A stretch of 64,000 nt of DNA, taken from the NCBI RefSeq assembly GCF_026239695.1, contig NZ_JAPIVS010000004.1:248001-312000 (forward strand). Reading direction: 5' to 3'. The notes beneath the pieces are model-generated. The model did no database searches. It saw nothing but the letters and a program-made list of their open reading frames with translations, and had not been told where the DNA came from. This stretch comes from Pedobacter sp. MC2016-15. Its GTDB lineage: Bacteria; Bacteroidota; Bacteroidia; Sphingobacteriales; Sphingobacteriaceae. The position numbers and the translations under genes are program-made. Positions 1 through 8,407 of the stretch are shown here, one piece after another. Position 1 is the first letter of the stretch. The number at the start of each line of letters is the position of its first letter.

Positions 1-1677
1 CATCATTGATACCGTATCCTGCAGTTTATCACTTTCACGGTCGTCATTAGTCAGCAGGGCAATGTCCTGCATAAAGATCGCCAGGCTGCGGTCTTCAATA
101 TCTTCACGCTCGGCAAATTCTTTAATACCGTTTAGTAACTCCTGAATGTTTTCATACCTGCTACGGCCTTCAATACTGTCGTCAGTATGCAGTTCTTTCA
201 GGATACCGGAATGCTGAGCGATGTACAATGCAGTTTCATAGGCATCCAGCTTTTTTGACTCTGCCTGGAAGCTTTTGATCAGCATCGCGAAATCATTCAG
301 CTGATTGGCAATACGTCCTGCAATATACTTCTGCGGGTCCTGAATCACTTCCCACATGGTGATATCGTGCTGGTCGGCCGCCACAATGATTTTGTCGACC
401 GTCGTATCACCCAGTCCCCTGCGAGGATAGTTAATCACCCTTTTTATCGCTTCCTCATCACTGGGATTGAAAGTTAAGCGGAAGTATGCAATTAAATCCT
501 TAATCTCTTTTCTTTGGTAGAAAGAGAGACCACCATAGATCCTGTAAGGTACATTGAGTTTTCTCAAAGCCTCCTCCATGGCCCTCGACTGTGCGTTTGT
601 GCGGTAGAGGATGGCGAAATCATTATAGTTTAAGCCGCTTGAACTTCTGTCCTGAACGATCGCCTCGGCCACAATTTTACCTTCCTCATTATCTGTGAAG
701 GCACGTGACACCTTGATCCTGTCGCCCGATTCGTTTTCTGAGAAAACGTTCTTCTCCAGCTGGTTTTTGTTGTTGGCAATGATGCTGTTGGCTACTTCAA
801 CAATATTTTGGGTAGAGCGGTAGTTCTGCTCCAGCTTATACACTTTCAGGTCCGGATAATCCTTCTCAAAATTCAGGATATTCTGGATGTTTGCTCCCCT
901 GAAACCGTAGATACTTTGCGCATCGTCACCCACCACACATATATTCTGATAGGCTGCTGCGAGTTTCTTCACGATAGTATACTGTGAAAAGTTTGTATCC
1001 TGGTACTCATCCACCATCAGGTATTTAAATTTCTGCTGGTATTTGTTGAGCACATCAGGATGGTTTTTCAGCAAGATATTTGTTTTGAAAAGCAAGTCAT
1101 CGAAATCCATGGCACCTGCCTTAAAGCAGCGCTTGGTGTAGGTTTCGTAGATCACACCCAGCATCGGACGTTTGTTACTGACATCTTCTGCCTGTATTTC
1201 CGCACTATTCATGTACTCCACGTGACTTACCAGGTTGTTCTTTGCCGAAGAGATGCGGTTATAGACGAAGTTTGCATTATACAATTTATCATCCAGTTGC
1301 ATCTCGCGCAGGATGGCCCTGATCAGGCTTTTGCTGTCGTCCGTGTCATAGATGGTGAAGTTCGAAGGATAACCAATCTTCTCGGCCTCTACACGTAAGA
1401 TCTTGGCAAAAACAGAGTGGAAAGTACCCATCCAGAGGTTTTTTGCCTCAGTACCCACAACTTTTGAGATACGCTCGCGCATATCTTTCGACGCTTTGTT
1501 GGTAAATGTCAGTACCAGAATATTAAATGCATCTACACCTTTCTCGATCAGATGTGCCACCCTGTAGGTAATTACACGGGTTTTACCTGATCCGGCACCT
1601 GCAACAATCATTGCTGGTCCCTGGGTGTTTTCTACTGCTGCACGCTGTTGAGGGTTTAATCCTGCTAAGTAATCCAA
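1..1677 (-). CDS. UvrD/PcrA-type DNA helicase, 3' part outside the window
   Basis: This is the N-terminal 559 residues of a superfamily 1 ATP-dependent 3'-5' DNA helicase of the UvrD/PcrA/Rep group, which acts in excision repair and in clearing stalled replication. Seen in the translation are Walker A GAGSGKTR (about residues 27-34), motif II with VDEYQDT (about 219-225) and VGDDAQSIYGFRGA (about 246-260). Family members are about 750 residues, so roughly a quarter lies beyond the left edge. No in-frame ATG precedes the conserved start; an in-frame TAA lies just upstream. The TTG at 1677, giving MDYLAGLNPQQ, is the likely initiator. A TATTTTTG -7 box lies 30 bases upstream. Which of UvrD or PcrA it should be called cannot be settled from this part. 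Confidence 0.93.
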   Translation of the reverse strand, partial: MDYLAGLNPQQRAAVENTQGPAMIVAGAGSGKTRVITYRVAHLIEKGVDAFNILVLTFTNKASKDMRERISKVVGTEAKNLWMGTFHSVFAKILRVEAEKIGYPSNFTIYDTDDSKSLIRAILREMQLDDKLYNANFVYNRISSAKNNLVSHVEYMNSAEIQAEDVSNKRPMLGVIYETYTKRCFKAGAMDFDDLLFKTNILLKNHPDVLNKYQQKFKYLMVDEYQDTNFSQYTIVKKLAAAYQNICVVGDDAQSIYGFRGANIQNILNFEKDYPDLKVYKLEQNYRSTQNIVEVANSIIANNKNQLEKNVFSENESGDRIKVSRAFTDNEEGKIVAEAIVQDRSSSGLNYNDFAILYRTNAQSRAMEEALRKLNVPYRIYGGLSFYQRKEIKDLIAYFRLTFNPSDEEAIKRVINYPRRGLGDTTVDKIIVAADQHDITMWEVIQDPQKYIAGRIANQLNDFAMLIKSFQAESKKLDAYETALYIAQHSGILKELHTDDSIEGRSRYENIQELLNGIKEFAEREDIEDRSLAIFMQDIALLTNDDRESDKLQDTVSMM

Positions 1678-1707
1678 ATTGATTCTGTTTTTGCTATATT
1701 AAAGCTA

Positions 1708-1715
1708 CAAAAATA
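1708..1715 (-). promoter_or_regulatory. Probable -7 box (TATTTTTG) of the helicase gene
   Basis: The minus strand carries TATTTTTG, a match to the Bacteroidetes -7 consensus TAnnTTTG. It would start transcription near 1702, about 25 nt before the TTG start. No clear -33 TTTG was found. Confidence 0.5.
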
Positions 1716-1793
1716 ATAAAACTCCGGCTCTTATCGCAACATGTTGGTAAATTGAATGGCGGGCAATCACTGGCTATTTGAGCTCCAATTCTA

Positions 1794-1801
1794 TATCTTT
1801 G
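1794..1801 (+). promoter_or_regulatory. Probable -7 box (TATCTTTG) of the M20 peptidase gene
   Basis: TATCTTTG fits TAnnTTTG and ends 16 nt before the ATG at 1818. No well-spaced -33 element was found. Confidence 0.5.
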
Positions 1802-1817
1802 TCCAAATTCAAAGGTT

Positions 1818-3188
1818 ATGCAAGAGATAAAAAAATATGTTGAAGAGAACAAACAGCGTTTTCTGGATGAGTTGTTCGAATTGTTACGCTTTCCTTCGGT
1901 AAGTGCAGATCCAAGTTACAGGGGAGATGTCTTAAAAGCGGCTGATTTTGTAGCTGAAAAACTGAAGGAAGCTGGTGCAGATCAGGTAGAAGTTTGCCCC
2001 ACTGCGGGTTATCCTATTGTATATGGCGAGAAGATTCTGGATCCGGCACTGCCAACGATATTAGTGTATGGTCATTACGATGTGCAGCCGGCAGATCCCC
2101 TGGAGTTATGGCATACGCCTCCCTTTGAGCCCACGGTACGCGATGGAAAGATCTATGCCAGAGGCTCTGCAGATGATAAGGGACAGTTCTATATGCATGT
2201 AAAAGCTTTTGAACTGATGATGAAGACAGGTACACTCGCCTGTAACGTTAAATTCATGATCGAGGGTGAAGAGGAAGTGGGCTCGGCCAACCTGGGAGCT
2301 TTTGTAAAAGACAATCTGGAGCGACTGACAGCAGATGTGGTATTGATTTCAGATACCTCGATGATCAGCATGGAGAACCCTTCAATAGATACAGGCTTAC
2401 GTGGCCTGGCTTATCTGGAGGTTGAAGTTACAGGACCAAACAGAGACCTGCATTCGGGTATTTATGGTGGTGCAGTAGCCAATCCTATCACCATCCTTTG
2501 CCAGATGATTGCCTCTCTCCATGACGAGAATAACCACATTACCATTCCTGAGTTTTATACCAATGTGGCTGAGCTTTCACAGGATGAAAAGGATGCTTTA
2601 AATGCGGCCCCTTTCAATCTGGATGACTATAAGAAAGATCTTGATATCGCTGAAGAATGGGGCGAAAAGGGATATTCTACCTTAGAACGTACTGGTACCA
2701 GACCTACCCTGGAAGTCAACGGTATCTGGGGTGGTTATACAGGTGAAGGCGCAAAGACAGTACTGCCATCAAAAGCCACTGCAAAGATTTCCCTGCGACT
2801 GGTACCTAAGCAAAGTTCTGATGAGATCACCGCTCTCTTCCAGAACCACATAGAAAAGATTGCACCGGCGACAGTTAAAGTGAAGGTGACAAACCTGCAT
2901 GGCGGCGAGCCTGTGGTGACGCCTACAGACAGCATCGCTTACCGTGCGGCTGAAAAAGCAATTGAAGACAGCTTTGGTAAGAAACCTATCCCAACACGTG
3001 GTGGGGGTGGTATTCCCATCGTTGCCATGTTTGAAAGCGTACTGGGTATCAAATCTGTCTTACTGGGTTTTGGCCTGAACAGTGATGCATTGCATTCCCC
3101 TAATGAGAAATACGATATCTATAACTACTATAAGGGAATTGAGACTTTACCCTTGTTTCACAAGTATTTTGCGGAACTGAGTAAATAA
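1818..3188 (+). CDS. M20 family metallopeptidase (dipeptidase-type)
   Basis: A 456-residue zinc dipeptidase of the M20 family, of the carnosinase/PepV-like kind usually annotated as M20 dipeptidase. Metal-site motifs are visible in order: YGHYDVQP (H86, D88), RGSADDKGQ (D119/D120), EGEEEVGS (149-156, with the catalytic Glu pair), D179 in LISDT and DLHSG (H212), followed by the dimerisation domain and a C-terminal GGGGIPI segment. There is no signal peptide, so it is probably cytosolic and hydrolyses short peptides. Length is normal for the family. The GH25 gene follows after 9 bp and is probably co-transcribed. The exact substrate cannot be read from sequence. Confidence 0.93.
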   Translation: MQEIKKYVEENKQRFLDELFELLRFPSVSADPSYRGDVLKAADFVAEKLKEAGADQVEVCPTAGYPIVYGEKILDPALPTILVYGHYDVQPADPLELWHTPPFEPTVRDGKIYARGSADDKGQFYMHVKAFELMMKTGTLACNVKFMIEGEEEVGSANLGAFVKDNLERLTADVVLISDTSMISMENPSIDTGLRGLAYLEVEVTGPNRDLHSGIYGGAVANPITILCQMIASLHDENNHITIPEFYTNVAELSQDEKDALNAAPFNLDDYKKDLDIAEEWGEKGYSTLERTGTRPTLEVNGIWGGYTGEGAKTVLPSKATAKISLRLVPKQSSDEITALFQNHIEKIAPATVKVKVTNLHGGEPVVTPTDSIAYRAAEKAIEDSFGKKPIPTRGGGGIPIVAMFESVLGIKSVLLGFGLNSDALHSPNEKYDIYNYYKGIETLPLFHKYFAELSK

Positions 3189-3197
3189 ATTTAAGAC

Positions 3198-4133
3198 GTG
3201 CCCCCACCGATAAAAAAGAAACCCACGGAGCTCCTGAAGAGGGCTACAGCACCAGAAACTACACGTACCTCCAAAGCTGCAGGCAGCACAACAAAGCCTG
3301 CAGCAAGACGGAAGAAGGTACCTGTAAAGAAAAAGAAAAAGCCGATGCCGCTGCAGCTGAAGTTCCTGATTGCGGCACTGCTGCTGATCCTGTTTTCGCC
3401 ACTGTATTATGGCTATGTATTAAAACTGTTTACCTCTTCGATCAGCTGGATCAAGGATATCGGGGAAGACCCGAACTACCGGAGTTATAAAAGTTATGCC
3501 ATACGCATCCCCAGGAATTTCAGTGTCCATGGGATAGATGTATCTTCTTACCAGGGAAAAATCGACTGGAAGAAGGTAAAGGGGATGAAGGAAGACAGTG
3601 TTCATGTGACTTTTGCCTTTATCAAGGCTACTGAAGGAATATCGAGTGTGGATGCGTATTTCCAGAGAAACTGGAGAGAGGCACCCAAGGCAGGGATTGT
3701 CTGCGGGGCTTACCATTACTTTATTCCGAGGAAATCGGGATTATGGCAGGCCAGGTTCTTTTTGCAGACGGTGAAGTTTGAAGAGGGTGATTTGCCGCCT
3801 GTCGTAGATGTAGAAGACCTGAGTGGTCAGACGCCGGAGAAAATGCGTGCCGAGCTTGGTGATTTCATCCGTCATGTGGAGAAAAAGACAGGGGTGAAGC
3901 CGATCATCTATTCGGGACTGGTATTTTACAGGGATTATCTGAAAGGGTATTTTGATGGTTACCCGCTCTGGATCGCCCATTATTATCAGGCAGAACTGAA
4001 GGCCGGCGCTGGTACCAAATGGCAATTCTGGCAACATTCGGATAAAGCCAGGATCACCGGAATCAGTCATGTCGTTGATTTCAATGCTTTCAAGGGCGAT
4101 AGCCTGAGTTTTCAGCAGATGCTGATCAAGTAA
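3198..4133 (+). CDS. Membrane-anchored GH25 (lysozyme-like) protein
   Basis: A 311-residue protein with a Lys/Pro-rich cytosolic N-terminus (1-50), one membrane segment (about 52-75) and a glycoside hydrolase 25 domain (about 110-305). GH25 hallmarks are HGIDVSSYQG (D114), FIKATEG, GAYHYF and the DVED pair (204-207) that holds the catalytic acids; the domain ends in the typical WQ..H...VD.N region. GH25 enzymes cleave the MurNAc-GlcNAc bond of peptidoglycan, so a periplasmic-side cell-wall role is likely. The start used is a GTG at 3198, 9 bp after the M20 stop. An ATG at residue 50 would leave the membrane segment at the very N-terminus and is the alternative. Confidence 0.9.
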   Translation: MPPPIKKKPTELLKRATAPETTRTSKAAGSTTKPAARRKKVPVKKKKKPMPLQLKFLIAALLLILFSPLYYGYVLKLFTSSISWIKDIGEDPNYRSYKSYAIRIPRNFSVHGIDVSSYQGKIDWKKVKGMKEDSVHVTFAFIKATEGISSVDAYFQRNWREAPKAGIVCGAYHYFIPRKSGLWQARFFLQTVKFEEGDLPPVVDVEDLSGQTPEKMRAELGDFIRHVEKKTGVKPIIYSGLVFYRDYLKGYFDGYPLWIAHYYQAELKAGAGTKWQFWQHSDKARITGISHVVDFNAFKGDSLSFQQMLIK

Positions 4134-4221
4134 AACTGTAGTTTGGAAGAGAAATTTGGAATAACAGGAACAAATTCGAATGTTCCTTTGTTAGGATAGA
4201 CAAAGCAACGAAACAAAAATC

Positions 4222-4229
4222 TATATTTG
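4222..4229 (+). promoter_or_regulatory. Probable -7 box (TATATTTG) of slyD
   Basis: A perfect TAnnTTTG box 74 nt upstream of the slyD ATG, in the 170-bp gap after the GH25 gene. It implies a 5' leader of about 65 nt. Confidence 0.5.
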
Positions 4230-4303
4230 CCGCAATAAATCAAATTCAGCTGTCTGTAATAGCAGTTGTAAAACAATAAATTATTTAACTTAATAAGATT
4301 CCA

Positions 4304-4804
4304 ATGAGTATTAAACCCAATACAGTGGTTTCATTGACGTATGAACTGCATACGACTAATGAAGAAGGACAACAAGTTTTCGTAGAAAAAGCTGATGAGC
4401 AAAATGCTTTGGTTTTCTTATACGGTACAGGCATGATGTTGCCTAAATTTGAAGAGCATTTAGCTGGCCTGAATGTTGGTGATGAATATAAATTTGAATT
4501 GACTGCAGCTGATGGTTACGGAGAACAAGATCCGGGAGCTTTCGCTGATCTTCCAAAAGATATGTTCAAGGATGTTGACTTACCTAATGTAGGTGATGTT
4601 ATTCCTTTGCAGGATAATGAAGGAAACCATTTCAGAGCTGGCGTTACTGCCATTCATGAAGAAACAGTTTCTGTAGATCTAAACCACCCTATGGCTGGTA
4701 AAAACCTGATCTTTGGCGGAAAAATCCTGGCTGTTCGTGAAGCTACTGAAGAAGAATTAAGTCATGGTCATGCACATGGTGCTGACGGACATTCTGGACA
4801 CTAG
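4304..4804 (+). CDS. slyD: SlyD-type FKBP peptidyl-prolyl isomerase
   Basis: A 166-residue FKBP-family prolyl cis-trans isomerase and chaperone. It begins with the SlyD-type FKBP half-domain (V.L.YEL....G), followed by the inserted-flap region with the conserved YGTGMMLPKFEEHLAGLNVGD and DGYGEQDP motifs, then the second FKBP part with LNHPMAGKNLIF. It ends in a short His-rich tail (SHGHAHGADGHSGH), like the metal-binding tail of SlyD proteins that deliver nickel. No signal peptide, so cytosolic. It is followed directly by a strong terminator. Confidence 0.93.
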   Translation: MSIKPNTVVSLTYELHTTNEEGQQVFVEKADEQNALVFLYGTGMMLPKFEEHLAGLNVGDEYKFELTAADGYGEQDPGAFADLPKDMFKDVDLPNVGDVIPLQDNEGNHFRAGVTAIHEETVSVDLNHPMAGKNLIFGGKILAVREATEEELSHGHAHGADGHSGH

Positions 4805-4830
4805 TTCCCGGAATATATATTTAATAAAAA

Positions 4831-4850
4831 AGGCGCAGATTTCTGCGCCT
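4831..4850. terminator. Bidirectional rho-independent terminator
   Basis: A GC-rich stem (AGGCGCAG, 4831-4838, with CTGCGCCT, 4843-4850) is flanked by an A-run on the left and a T-run on the right. It can terminate slyD on the plus strand and the Fur-family gene on the minus strand. Confidence 0.9.
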
Positions 4851-4854
4851 TTTT

Positions 4855-5280
4855 TTATGCTTTAAGTTTGCTGCATTTCTCGCAGATGCCATAAGCGGTA
4901 GTATTAACAGTTGATGCTTTAAAACCGCCAGGCATCGTCATTTTTGGCACTTTCACCTCCAGACAATATATCTTCGCACAGTTGGTGCAGTTAAAATGTA
5001 CATGTTCATCGTGGTGATGCTCTTCCGAACAGGCGGGTGAGCATATCGCATAGTTGGCTGTACCATTCATATCCATGATGCGGTGCAGTATGCCTTTGTC
5101 TTCATAGATATTCAGGATTCTGTACAGGGTGACCCTGTCAATTTCCTTACCCAATTTTTTCTCCAGCTCCGGCTGCGATATCGCAACAGTATCCATCGCA
5201 ATTTCCTCCAAAACACGAACACGCTGTTTGGTGTGTTTCAGCGAATGCTCTTTTAATATGTCGGCGGGACTTGTCTTCAT
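4855..5280 (-). CDS. Fur-family metalloregulator
   Basis: A 141-residue Fur superfamily repressor. The N-terminal winged helix (about 1-75) contains HSLKHTKQRVRVLEEI and the recognition-helix segment DRVTLYRILNIYEDKGI. The C-terminal half has a His cluster (EEHHHDEHVHF) for the regulatory metal and two CxxC pairs (CTNC, CEKC) for structural zinc. The group (Fur, Zur, PerR) represses metal-uptake or stress genes when metal-loaded; which one this is cannot be told. An in-frame TTG 18 nt upstream lies inside the promoter box, so the ATG at 5280 is the start. Confidence 0.9.
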   Translation of the reverse strand: MKTSPADILKEHSLKHTKQRVRVLEEIAMDTVAISQPELEKKLGKEIDRVTLYRILNIYEDKGILHRIMDMNGTANYAICSPACSEEHHHDEHVHFNCTNCAKIYCLEVKVPKMTMPGGFKASTVNTTAYGICEKCSKLKA

Positions 5281-5286
5281 GGGGTA

Positions 5287-5318
5287 CAAATATACCAATA
5301 GCCGGAGCTGATAGCAAA
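5287..5318 (-). promoter_or_regulatory. Promoter of the Fur-family gene
   Basis: On the minus strand TTTG (5318-5315), a 20-nt spacer and TATATTTG (5294-5287) match the Bacteroidetes housekeeping promoter TTTG-N19-21-TAnnTTTG. The -7 box ends 6 nt before the ATG, so the mRNA would be leaderless or nearly so. Confidence 0.7.
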
Positions 5319-5326
5319 TGCTTTTG

Positions 5327-5515
5327 TTAGTTGTTTTCCAGGTAGTCCAGGCCTTTCTGGGTGATTGTTACCGATGGATGGGCATCATCATAGTGATAAG
5401 CGATAAAGCCCATTCTTTCCAGTTCATTATAAGTTTCTTCCATTCCTCCAAGGATGGAAGCGCTCACTTGTTGTTCGATAGACGCCAGCAGCGTTTTTAT
5501 TTCTTCTCTTTCCAT
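5327..5515 (-). CDS. Small hypothetical protein, possible winged-helix fragment
   Basis: A 62-residue acidic protein that I do not recognise. It starts with a helical, Glu-rich stretch (MEREEIKTLLASIEQQ) and ends with ITQKGLDYLENN, which resembles the last strand and helix of many winged-helix DNA-binding domains (LT.KG..YL). It sits between the ABC-F gene and the Fur-family gene on the same strand but is separated from the first by a hairpin. Coding character (normal codon use, ATG start, no overlap) makes it credible; function is unknown. Confidence 0.6.
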   Translation of the reverse strand: MEREEIKTLLASIEQQVSASILGGMEETYNELERMGFIAYHYDDAHPSVTITQKGLDYLENN

Positions 5516-5542
5516 GATCTGATATTATTTCCTATAAAACAA

Positions 5543-5573
5543 AATGGGCATGATAAAGTTTACCATGCCCATT
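5543..5573 (-). terminator. Hairpin terminator downstream of the ABC-F gene
   Basis: A perfect 10-bp inverted repeat (AATGGGCATG 5543-5552, CATGCCCATT 5564-5573) with an 11-nt loop lies 22 bp after the ABC-F stop. On the minus strand it runs into TTGTTTTAT. Confidence 0.75.
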
Positions 5574-5595
5574 CTTATTATTTAAAGAATATCAG

Positions 5596-7218
5596 TTATT
5601 TATACATTTCTGCCCTTAACTGTGCAACATCATCGCTGTTGATATATTCATCATAGGTCATCATCTTATCGATAGTTCCTTTTGGCGTGATTTCAATAAC
5701 ACGGGTAGCTACAGATTCTGTAAGGGCATGATCCCTTGACGTAAACAGGATCGTTCCTTTAAAGTCTTTCATCCCATTGTTCAGGGCTGTGATCGATTCC
5801 AGGTCAAGGTGATTCGTAGGTTCATCAAATAACAACAGGTTCGCATGTTTCAGCATCATCTGTGAAAACATACAGCGCATTTTCTCACCTCCGGACAGCA
5901 CTTTCACATTCTTCAATACTTCCTCACCAGAGAACAGCATTCTGCCCAGGAAGCTCCGTACAAACTGCTCGTCTTTATCTGTGTCAGAATATTCTCTCAG
6001 CCAGTCTACCAGGTTCTCATCCTTACCTTCAAAGTATGAAGTGTTATCATTTGGTATATCCGCAATATTGATCGTAACTCCGTATTTGAACTCTCCGCTG
6101 AAATCCTGATCGCGGCCCGTAAGCACTTCATAGAAGGCAGCAGTAGCCAAACTGTTTTGTGAAACGATAGCGATCTTGTCGCCTTTGTTCACCATGAAAC
6201 TGATGTCTTTGAACATCACTTCACCATTTACCGTTTTGGACAGTTTCTCTACCTGCAGGATCTGATCACCAGCTTCCCTGCCCAGGTTGTTGAACATGAT
6301 AGCCGGGTATTTACGGCTGGATGGTTTGATCTCTGTAAGGTCAATCTTATCGAGGGCCTTCTTACGTGAAGTTGCCTGTTTGGATTTTGAAGCATTCGCA
6401 CTGAAGCGCTGAATAAACTCCTGCAGCTCCTTTACTTTTTCTTCAAGTTTCTTATTCTGGTCGCTGCGTTGTTTCAATGCCAGCTGACTCGACTCATACC
6501 AGAAGGTATAGTTACCAGAGTAGATACTCATTTTACTAAAGTCGATATCTACGATATGCGTACAAACGGCATCCAGGAAGTGCCTGTCGTGACTAACTAC
6601 CAAAACGATGCTTTGATAATCTGCGAGGAAGTTTTCCAGCCATGCGATAGTATCGATGTCCAAATCGTTGGTAGGCTCATCCAGCAGTAGGATATCAGGA
6701 TTTCCAAAAAGTGCCTGTGCAAGGAGCACACGTACTTTTTGCTTTCCGTCAAGTTCTTTTAGTTGTTTACCGTGAAACTCTTCTTTGATACCTAAGTTGC
6801 TGAGCATGGTTGCGGCGTTGCTTTCCATGTTCCAGCCATCCATTTCTGCAAACCTGTTTTCCAGTTCGCCGGCACGTTCGCCGTCTTTGTCTGAGAAATC
6901 TTCTTTCAGGTAGATTGCATCTTTTTCCTTCATGATGTCATACAGCTCTTTATGCCCGATCATTACGGTTTCAAGAACAGAAAACTCATCAAACTCATAG
7001 TGGTTTTGTTTCAACACTGCCATGCGCTCGCCCGGTGTAAAGGCTACACTGCCTGATGTTTGGGTAACCTCACCAGAAAGAATTTTTAAAAAGGTTGATT
7101 TACCTGCGCCATTAGCTCCAATTACCCCATAGCAGTTGCCATGGTTAAATTTTAGATTGACATCTTCGAATAAGGTACGTTTTCCGTAACGCAGGGATAA
7201 ATTAGATACTGAAATCAT
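5596..7218 (-). CDS. ABC-F family ATPase, YbiT-like, with one degenerate ATP site
   Basis: A 540-residue soluble protein with two ABC ATPase domains joined by a charged linker (about 245-300), of the ABC-F class that acts on ribosomes; it has no membrane segments. Domain 1 keeps Walker A GANGAGKST (34-42), LLLDEPTND and switch His210, but its signature is LDGKQ (156-160) instead of LSGGE. Domain 2 keeps LSGGE (441-445) and FDEPTNHLD (464-472), but its Walker A is VSQNSLATAA (352-361), lacking the glycines and lysine, and its switch region reads SRDH (494-497). Hence site 1 is complete and site 2 doubly damaged. E. coli YbiT also lacks a normal first signature. The ATG at 7218 follows a promoter box; an upstream in-frame TTG overlaps that box. 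Confidence 0.92.
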   Translation of the reverse strand: MISVSNLSLRYGKRTLFEDVNLKFNHGNCYGVIGANGAGKSTFLKILSGEVTQTSGSVAFTPGERMAVLKQNHYEFDEFSVLETVMIGHKELYDIMKEKDAIYLKEDFSDKDGERAGELENRFAEMDGWNMESNAATMLSNLGIKEEFHGKQLKELDGKQKVRVLLAQALFGNPDILLLDEPTNDLDIDTIAWLENFLADYQSIVLVVSHDRHFLDAVCTHIVDIDFSKMSIYSGNYTFWYESSQLALKQRSDQNKKLEEKVKELQEFIQRFSANASKSKQATSRKKALDKIDLTEIKPSSRKYPAIMFNNLGREAGDQILQVEKLSKTVNGEVMFKDISFMVNKGDKIAIVSQNSLATAAFYEVLTGRDQDFSGEFKYGVTINIADIPNDNTSYFEGKDENLVDWLREYSDTDKDEQFVRSFLGRMLFSGEEVLKNVKVLSGGEKMRCMFSQMMLKHANLLLFDEPTNHLDLESITALNNGMKDFKGTILFTSRDHALTESVATRVIEITPKGTIDKMMTYDEYINSDDVAQLRAEMYK

Positions 7219-7224
7219 ATTGCA

Positions 7225-7232
7225 CAAAAATA
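7225..7232 (-). promoter_or_regulatory. Probable -7 box (TATTTTTG) of the ABC-F gene
   Basis: Minus-strand TATTTTTG ends 6 nt before the ATG at 7218, pointing to a leaderless or very short leader. It is arranged back to back with the nitroreductase promoter. Confidence 0.55.
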
Positions 7233-7303
7233 AGCCGCAAAGGTAACGATTATTTAGTAGAATGCCCGGAAGAGATCGGATTCATTAGTTCGGCTTTAAA
7301 TGT

Positions 7304-7311
7304 TATTTTTG
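7304..7311 (+). promoter_or_regulatory. Probable -7 box (TATTTTTG) of the nitroreductase gene
   Basis: TATTTTTG lies 15 nt before the ATG at 7327. It also argues against the in-frame start codon at 7300, which would precede the box. Confidence 0.55.
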
Positions 7312-7326
7312 TGTTTTACACGATAT

Positions 7327-7905
7327 ATGGCAAACGAAATAGAGATACTCAGTTCAATCATAGAACGCCGGAGAAGCATTTTTCCGCCAAGCTACACCGG
7401 GGAGGAAATTCCTGATGAATTAATTTTGAAGGTTTTGGAAAGTGCAAATTATGCACCTACACATAAATTAACAGAACCATGGCGTTTTATCGTCCTGCGT
7501 AAGGAGGGTAAACATAAATTCGGACTGGAACTGGCACGTTTATACCAGGAGCAGACCCCCCCGCATCAATTCCTGCAAAAGAAATATGAAGCCCTGGTGG
7601 AGAAAGCAGACCAGTCGAACGCTATCATCATCCTGAACGCGCAGCTTCATCCTGACCTGATTCCTGAGTGGGAAGAAATTGCAGCTTTTGCCTGTGCCGT
7701 GCAAAATATGGCATTAACAGCCGAAGCCCTGAATATTGGTGCCTACTGGAGCTCACCGGGAACGATCGACCAGCTGCCGGCCTATTTCAATATGGCAGAG
7801 AATGAAAGGTGTTTTGGTTTGTTCTTCATGGGTTTCCATAATGAAGCCCCAAGGCCGGCCAAACGTGGCCCGATACAAGACAAGGTGAGATGGATAGAGG
7901 AATAA
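7327..7905 (+). CDS. Nitroreductase-family flavoprotein
   Basis: A 192-residue FMN-binding nitroreductase-fold protein, closest in character to the short YdjA-like branch. Visible marks are the N-terminal IIERRRSIFPPSY (the R.S FMN phosphate motif), ANYAPTHKLTEPWRFIVL, the central QNMALTAEALNIGAYWSS and the C-terminal FFMGF segment. It probably uses NAD(P)H to reduce nitro or quinone compounds, but the true substrate is unknown. The ATG at 7327 was chosen because a -7 box lies just upstream. The stop overlaps the next gene by 16 bp, so the two are translationally linked. Confidence 0.88.
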   Translation: MANEIEILSSIIERRRSIFPPSYTGEEIPDELILKVLESANYAPTHKLTEPWRFIVLRKEGKHKFGLELARLYQEQTPPHQFLQKKYEALVEKADQSNAIIILNAQLHPDLIPEWEEIAAFACAVQNMALTAEALNIGAYWSSPGTIDQLPAYFNMAENERCFGLFFMGFHNEAPRPAKRGPIQDKVRWIEE

Positions 7906-8348
7906 AAAGTCAGATCTACCAGCGCTGTATGGACTTTGTGCTGCAGCGGATTGATACGGCAGAAACTGCCCTGAAGCAGGCGCAGGAAGCCAGTAATGAT
8001 GACACCAAAAGCAGTGCAGGCGATAAGTTTGAGACTACCCGTGAAATGATGCAGCAGGATATTGCAAGAAATAAGAACCTCCTGTTTGACGGGCAGCGGA
8101 ATTTAGCATTGCTGACCTCGCTGGAGCATGTGCCTGCAGGGGATGACAGTGTGCGAAACGGGAGTCTGGTATTTACTTCTAAAGGTATTTTTTATATCAG
8201 CATCAGTGCCGGACAACTCCACGTGGAGGGCGAAGTTGTTTTTGCCATTTCCGCTGCCTCGCCGATAGGACAGCTGCTGATCGGAAAGAAAACTGGGGAA
8301 TCTCTCAAATTCAATCAGAACGAATATACTATTAAGGATATCCAGTAA
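7890..8348 (+). CDS. GreA/GreB-like protein
   Basis: A 152-residue protein with a helical N-terminal half (about 5-80, many Gln/Glu/Asp, coiled-coil-like) followed by a compact beta-rich part in which GSLVFTSKGIFYISIS and ISAASPIGQLLIGKKTGE resemble the C-terminal FKBP-like domain of transcript cleavage factors GreA/GreB. In Bacteroidetes such proteins are often mislabelled as 3-oxoacyl-ACP synthase. A role at RNA polymerase is therefore an inference. The ATG overlaps the nitroreductase gene by 16 bp, and a strong terminator follows. Confidence 0.72.
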   Translation: MDRGIKSQIYQRCMDFVLQRIDTAETALKQAQEASNDDTKSSAGDKFETTREMMQQDIARNKNLLFDGQRNLALLTSLEHVPAGDDSVRNGSLVFTSKGIFYISISAGQLHVEGEVVFAISAASPIGQLLIGKKTGESLKFNQNEYTIKDIQ

Positions 8349-8351
8349 CAG

Positions 8352-8392
8352 GATGCGAAACCCTTGCTATTTACTAACAAGGGTTTCGCATC
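8352..8392. terminator. Strong 15-bp hairpin between convergent genes
   Basis: A perfect 15-bp inverted repeat (8352-8366 with 8378-8392, 11-nt loop) lies 4 bp after the GreA-like stop and 16 bp before the end of the convergent lipoprotein gene. It likely serves both. Confidence 0.8.
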
Positions 8393-8407
8393 TTGTTTAC
8401 CTTCCGG

